Shown in pieces: positions 62,661 through 64,000 of a DNA stretch of 64,000 nt (its first letter is position 1; every line of letters begins with the position of its first letter). This stretch comes from Nymphaea colorata (taxonomy: Eukaryota > Streptophyta > Magnoliopsida > Nymphaeales > Nymphaeaceae). The translations under genes and the position numbers were made by a program. A model generated the notes under the pieces. The model was given only the letters and a program-made list of their open reading frames with translations, had not been told where the DNA came from and searched no databases. The stretch is taken from NCBI RefSeq assembly GCF_008831285.2, contig NC_045138.2, positions 17,703,934-17,767,933 of the forward strand, in the 5' to 3' direction.

Positions 62661-64000
62661 GGCGATCGAGTTTTGTATTTAAAAAATATCTTTGACCTAT
62701 TCTAATAATTTTTTTATTTCAGAACCATGGATTCAACATGATCCGGTTTTTTCTTTTCATTCGATCTTAAATCTATGTTTTTTATTTTTATTTCAGATCC
62801 ATCACACTTTTTCTTTTCATTCGATCTTAAATCTATGATTTTTAACACGTAAGATGAATCATGATCTTTTCAAACTACTGTTTAAGAAGTGAGTCCTTAC
62901 AAAAAAGGGAAAAAGCACGCACACTGAAGTCAGACCTCAGGCCCATCTTTTTATTTAATGAGTACCATATGGTAATTTATTAAAAAAATTGTATCTATTG
63001 ACAAGACGGGGCCTCAGGTTCAAAAAGTAATTTCCTTAAAATGCGGCTCATTTCAGGAAATATAAATCAAGGAATGGACTTGAGATGAAAGTGTCTCCAA
63101 TTTTTATGCGTATACTGACAACTAAATCCACTAACATTATTGCTGTCCACGTTGGGCAGCTCTCTCTCTCAGTACACACAACAACGCAGGTTGACCGTTA
63201 AAATAGCATTATCATACGGCTTTTATTATTATTATTATTTTATTTTATTTTATTTTTTTATTCCTTTGAATTTCCATTTTAGAGTAGATAAGCTCAGGTT
63301 GGCTGGTAAAACAACATGTTTTTCGTTTCTTATTTTATTTTTAATTTTTTGAAAAATTTTGTTAAAAAGTTCCATGTAGTGGTGAATCTTGATAACACCT
63401 CAAAGTCAAGCCCCTTTCACCTGATGTGTTTTGTTTGAAAGTGCAGTTTTTCATTTTTTGAAGATTGATAGATACTTGCATACTTTTGACATTCCTTAGA
63501 TATCGACATATTGATTGCATGATGTTTACAGCAAATAAATGACAACTTATGAGATTTTCCCAAGTTTCTAATGTCCTTATAAAACAATGACTAATGGCTA
63601 GGTATTTTGGAAGTTATATGCTTCTAGAAGGTAAACAAATGTATTTAAGTAAAAATAAAGCAGATCTTATTCTTATTTAGAAACTTATAAAGGAAAATGG
63701 TAGTAAATACTTGAACGAGGGACTAGGAGCGGGAGGGGCCGTGGTCCTTTTCTGGATTTTAAAAAATAAATAAATAAATATATATTAAAAGTTTAGCTTA
63801 TCCTATATTAAAAATTTTAAAAACTATATTTCAGCTTCTATTAAAATTTTGAAGCTATAATTTGGTTAAAATAAATGATGATCTTCTAAAACAGGTTGTT
63901 TTTAACAAATTCGGGAAAAGATAAGCTCGTCATTTATAAAATCAGAACAACTGCTACATGATACGGCAAGGAAGATTAAAAAAAAGCAGACTGACCTCGA
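62661..64000. other. AT-rich intergenic end of window
   Basis: An imperfect duplication with 60-base spacing (ttcttttcattcgatcttaa at 62751 and 62811), (TTA)n/(TTTTA)n tracts at about 63221-63262, and a taaa repeat near 63766-63780. A gcgggaggggccg-containing segment from about 63729 may be another decayed hAT-type end. No gene was recognised. Confidence 0.5.

Noticed and set aside
1-64000. CRISPR arrays, operons, tRNA and rRNA genes, known miRNA precursors, organellar insertions
   Set aside because: None were seen. Several well-known plant miRNA sequences were looked for by eye without a match; a systematic scan with tRNAscan-SE and Rfam covariance models would settle this.

Overview
This window is nuclear DNA from a flowering plant. 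The evidence is spliced genes with GT-AG introns, plant-specific families (a LONGIFOLIA/TRM protein, a type-A heterotrimeric G-protein gamma subunit, an Agenet+ENT protein, a plant-type NEK kinase, MLO and PPR relics), telo-box and GA-repeat 5' leaders, and AT-rich intergenic DNA full of microsatellites and non-autonomous DNA transposons. I cannot assign a genus from the sequence alone.

Layout. (1) 1-3103, minus: LONGIFOLIA-like gene in four readable exons, cut by the left edge of the window, with a TATA box and a five-codon upstream ORF. (2) About 3.3-29.5 kb: gene-poor DNA with microsatellites, local tandem duplications, MITEs and two large dispersed repeats, here called A (23584-25660) and C (26184-26946). 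(3) 29.5-33.1 kb, plus: promoter, 5' UTR intron and first three coding exons of a NEK-type protein kinase. The rest of the kinase is absent, so this is read as a truncated pseudogene. (4) 35.1-36.2 kb, minus: decayed MLO and PPR gene fragments, the PPR one abutting a second copy of repeat A (36243-38146). (5) 38.7-47 kb: a textbook hAT MITE, a small RING-H2 reading frame with a likely broken N-terminus, a larger hAT-like element, and a second copy of repeat C (45259-46172). (6) 47.0-49.7 kb, plus: an intact two-coding-exon Agenet+ENT chromatin-reader-type gene. (7) 49.7-58.2 kb: AT-rich DNA with a TE bounded by a 10-bp direct repeat. (8) 58272-61831, minus: a complete four-exon G-gamma subunit gene (102 aa, CaaX box CWIL), spread over 3.6 kb and therefore easy to miss in open-reading-frame views. 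(9) 61.8-64 kb: its upstream region and AT-rich sequence.

The genes do not form an operon or pathway. LNG (cell elongation and microtubule-associated), G-gamma (signalling at the plasma membrane) and Agenet/ENT (nuclear) are independent neighbours. I found no convincing previously undescribed system. The most unusual items are an 81-bp in-frame tandem duplication that doubles a splice acceptor in the NEK fragment, the repeated A-then-C order of two dispersed repeats around the NEK/MLO/PPR relics, and several transposons whose ends and target-site duplications can be placed to the base.
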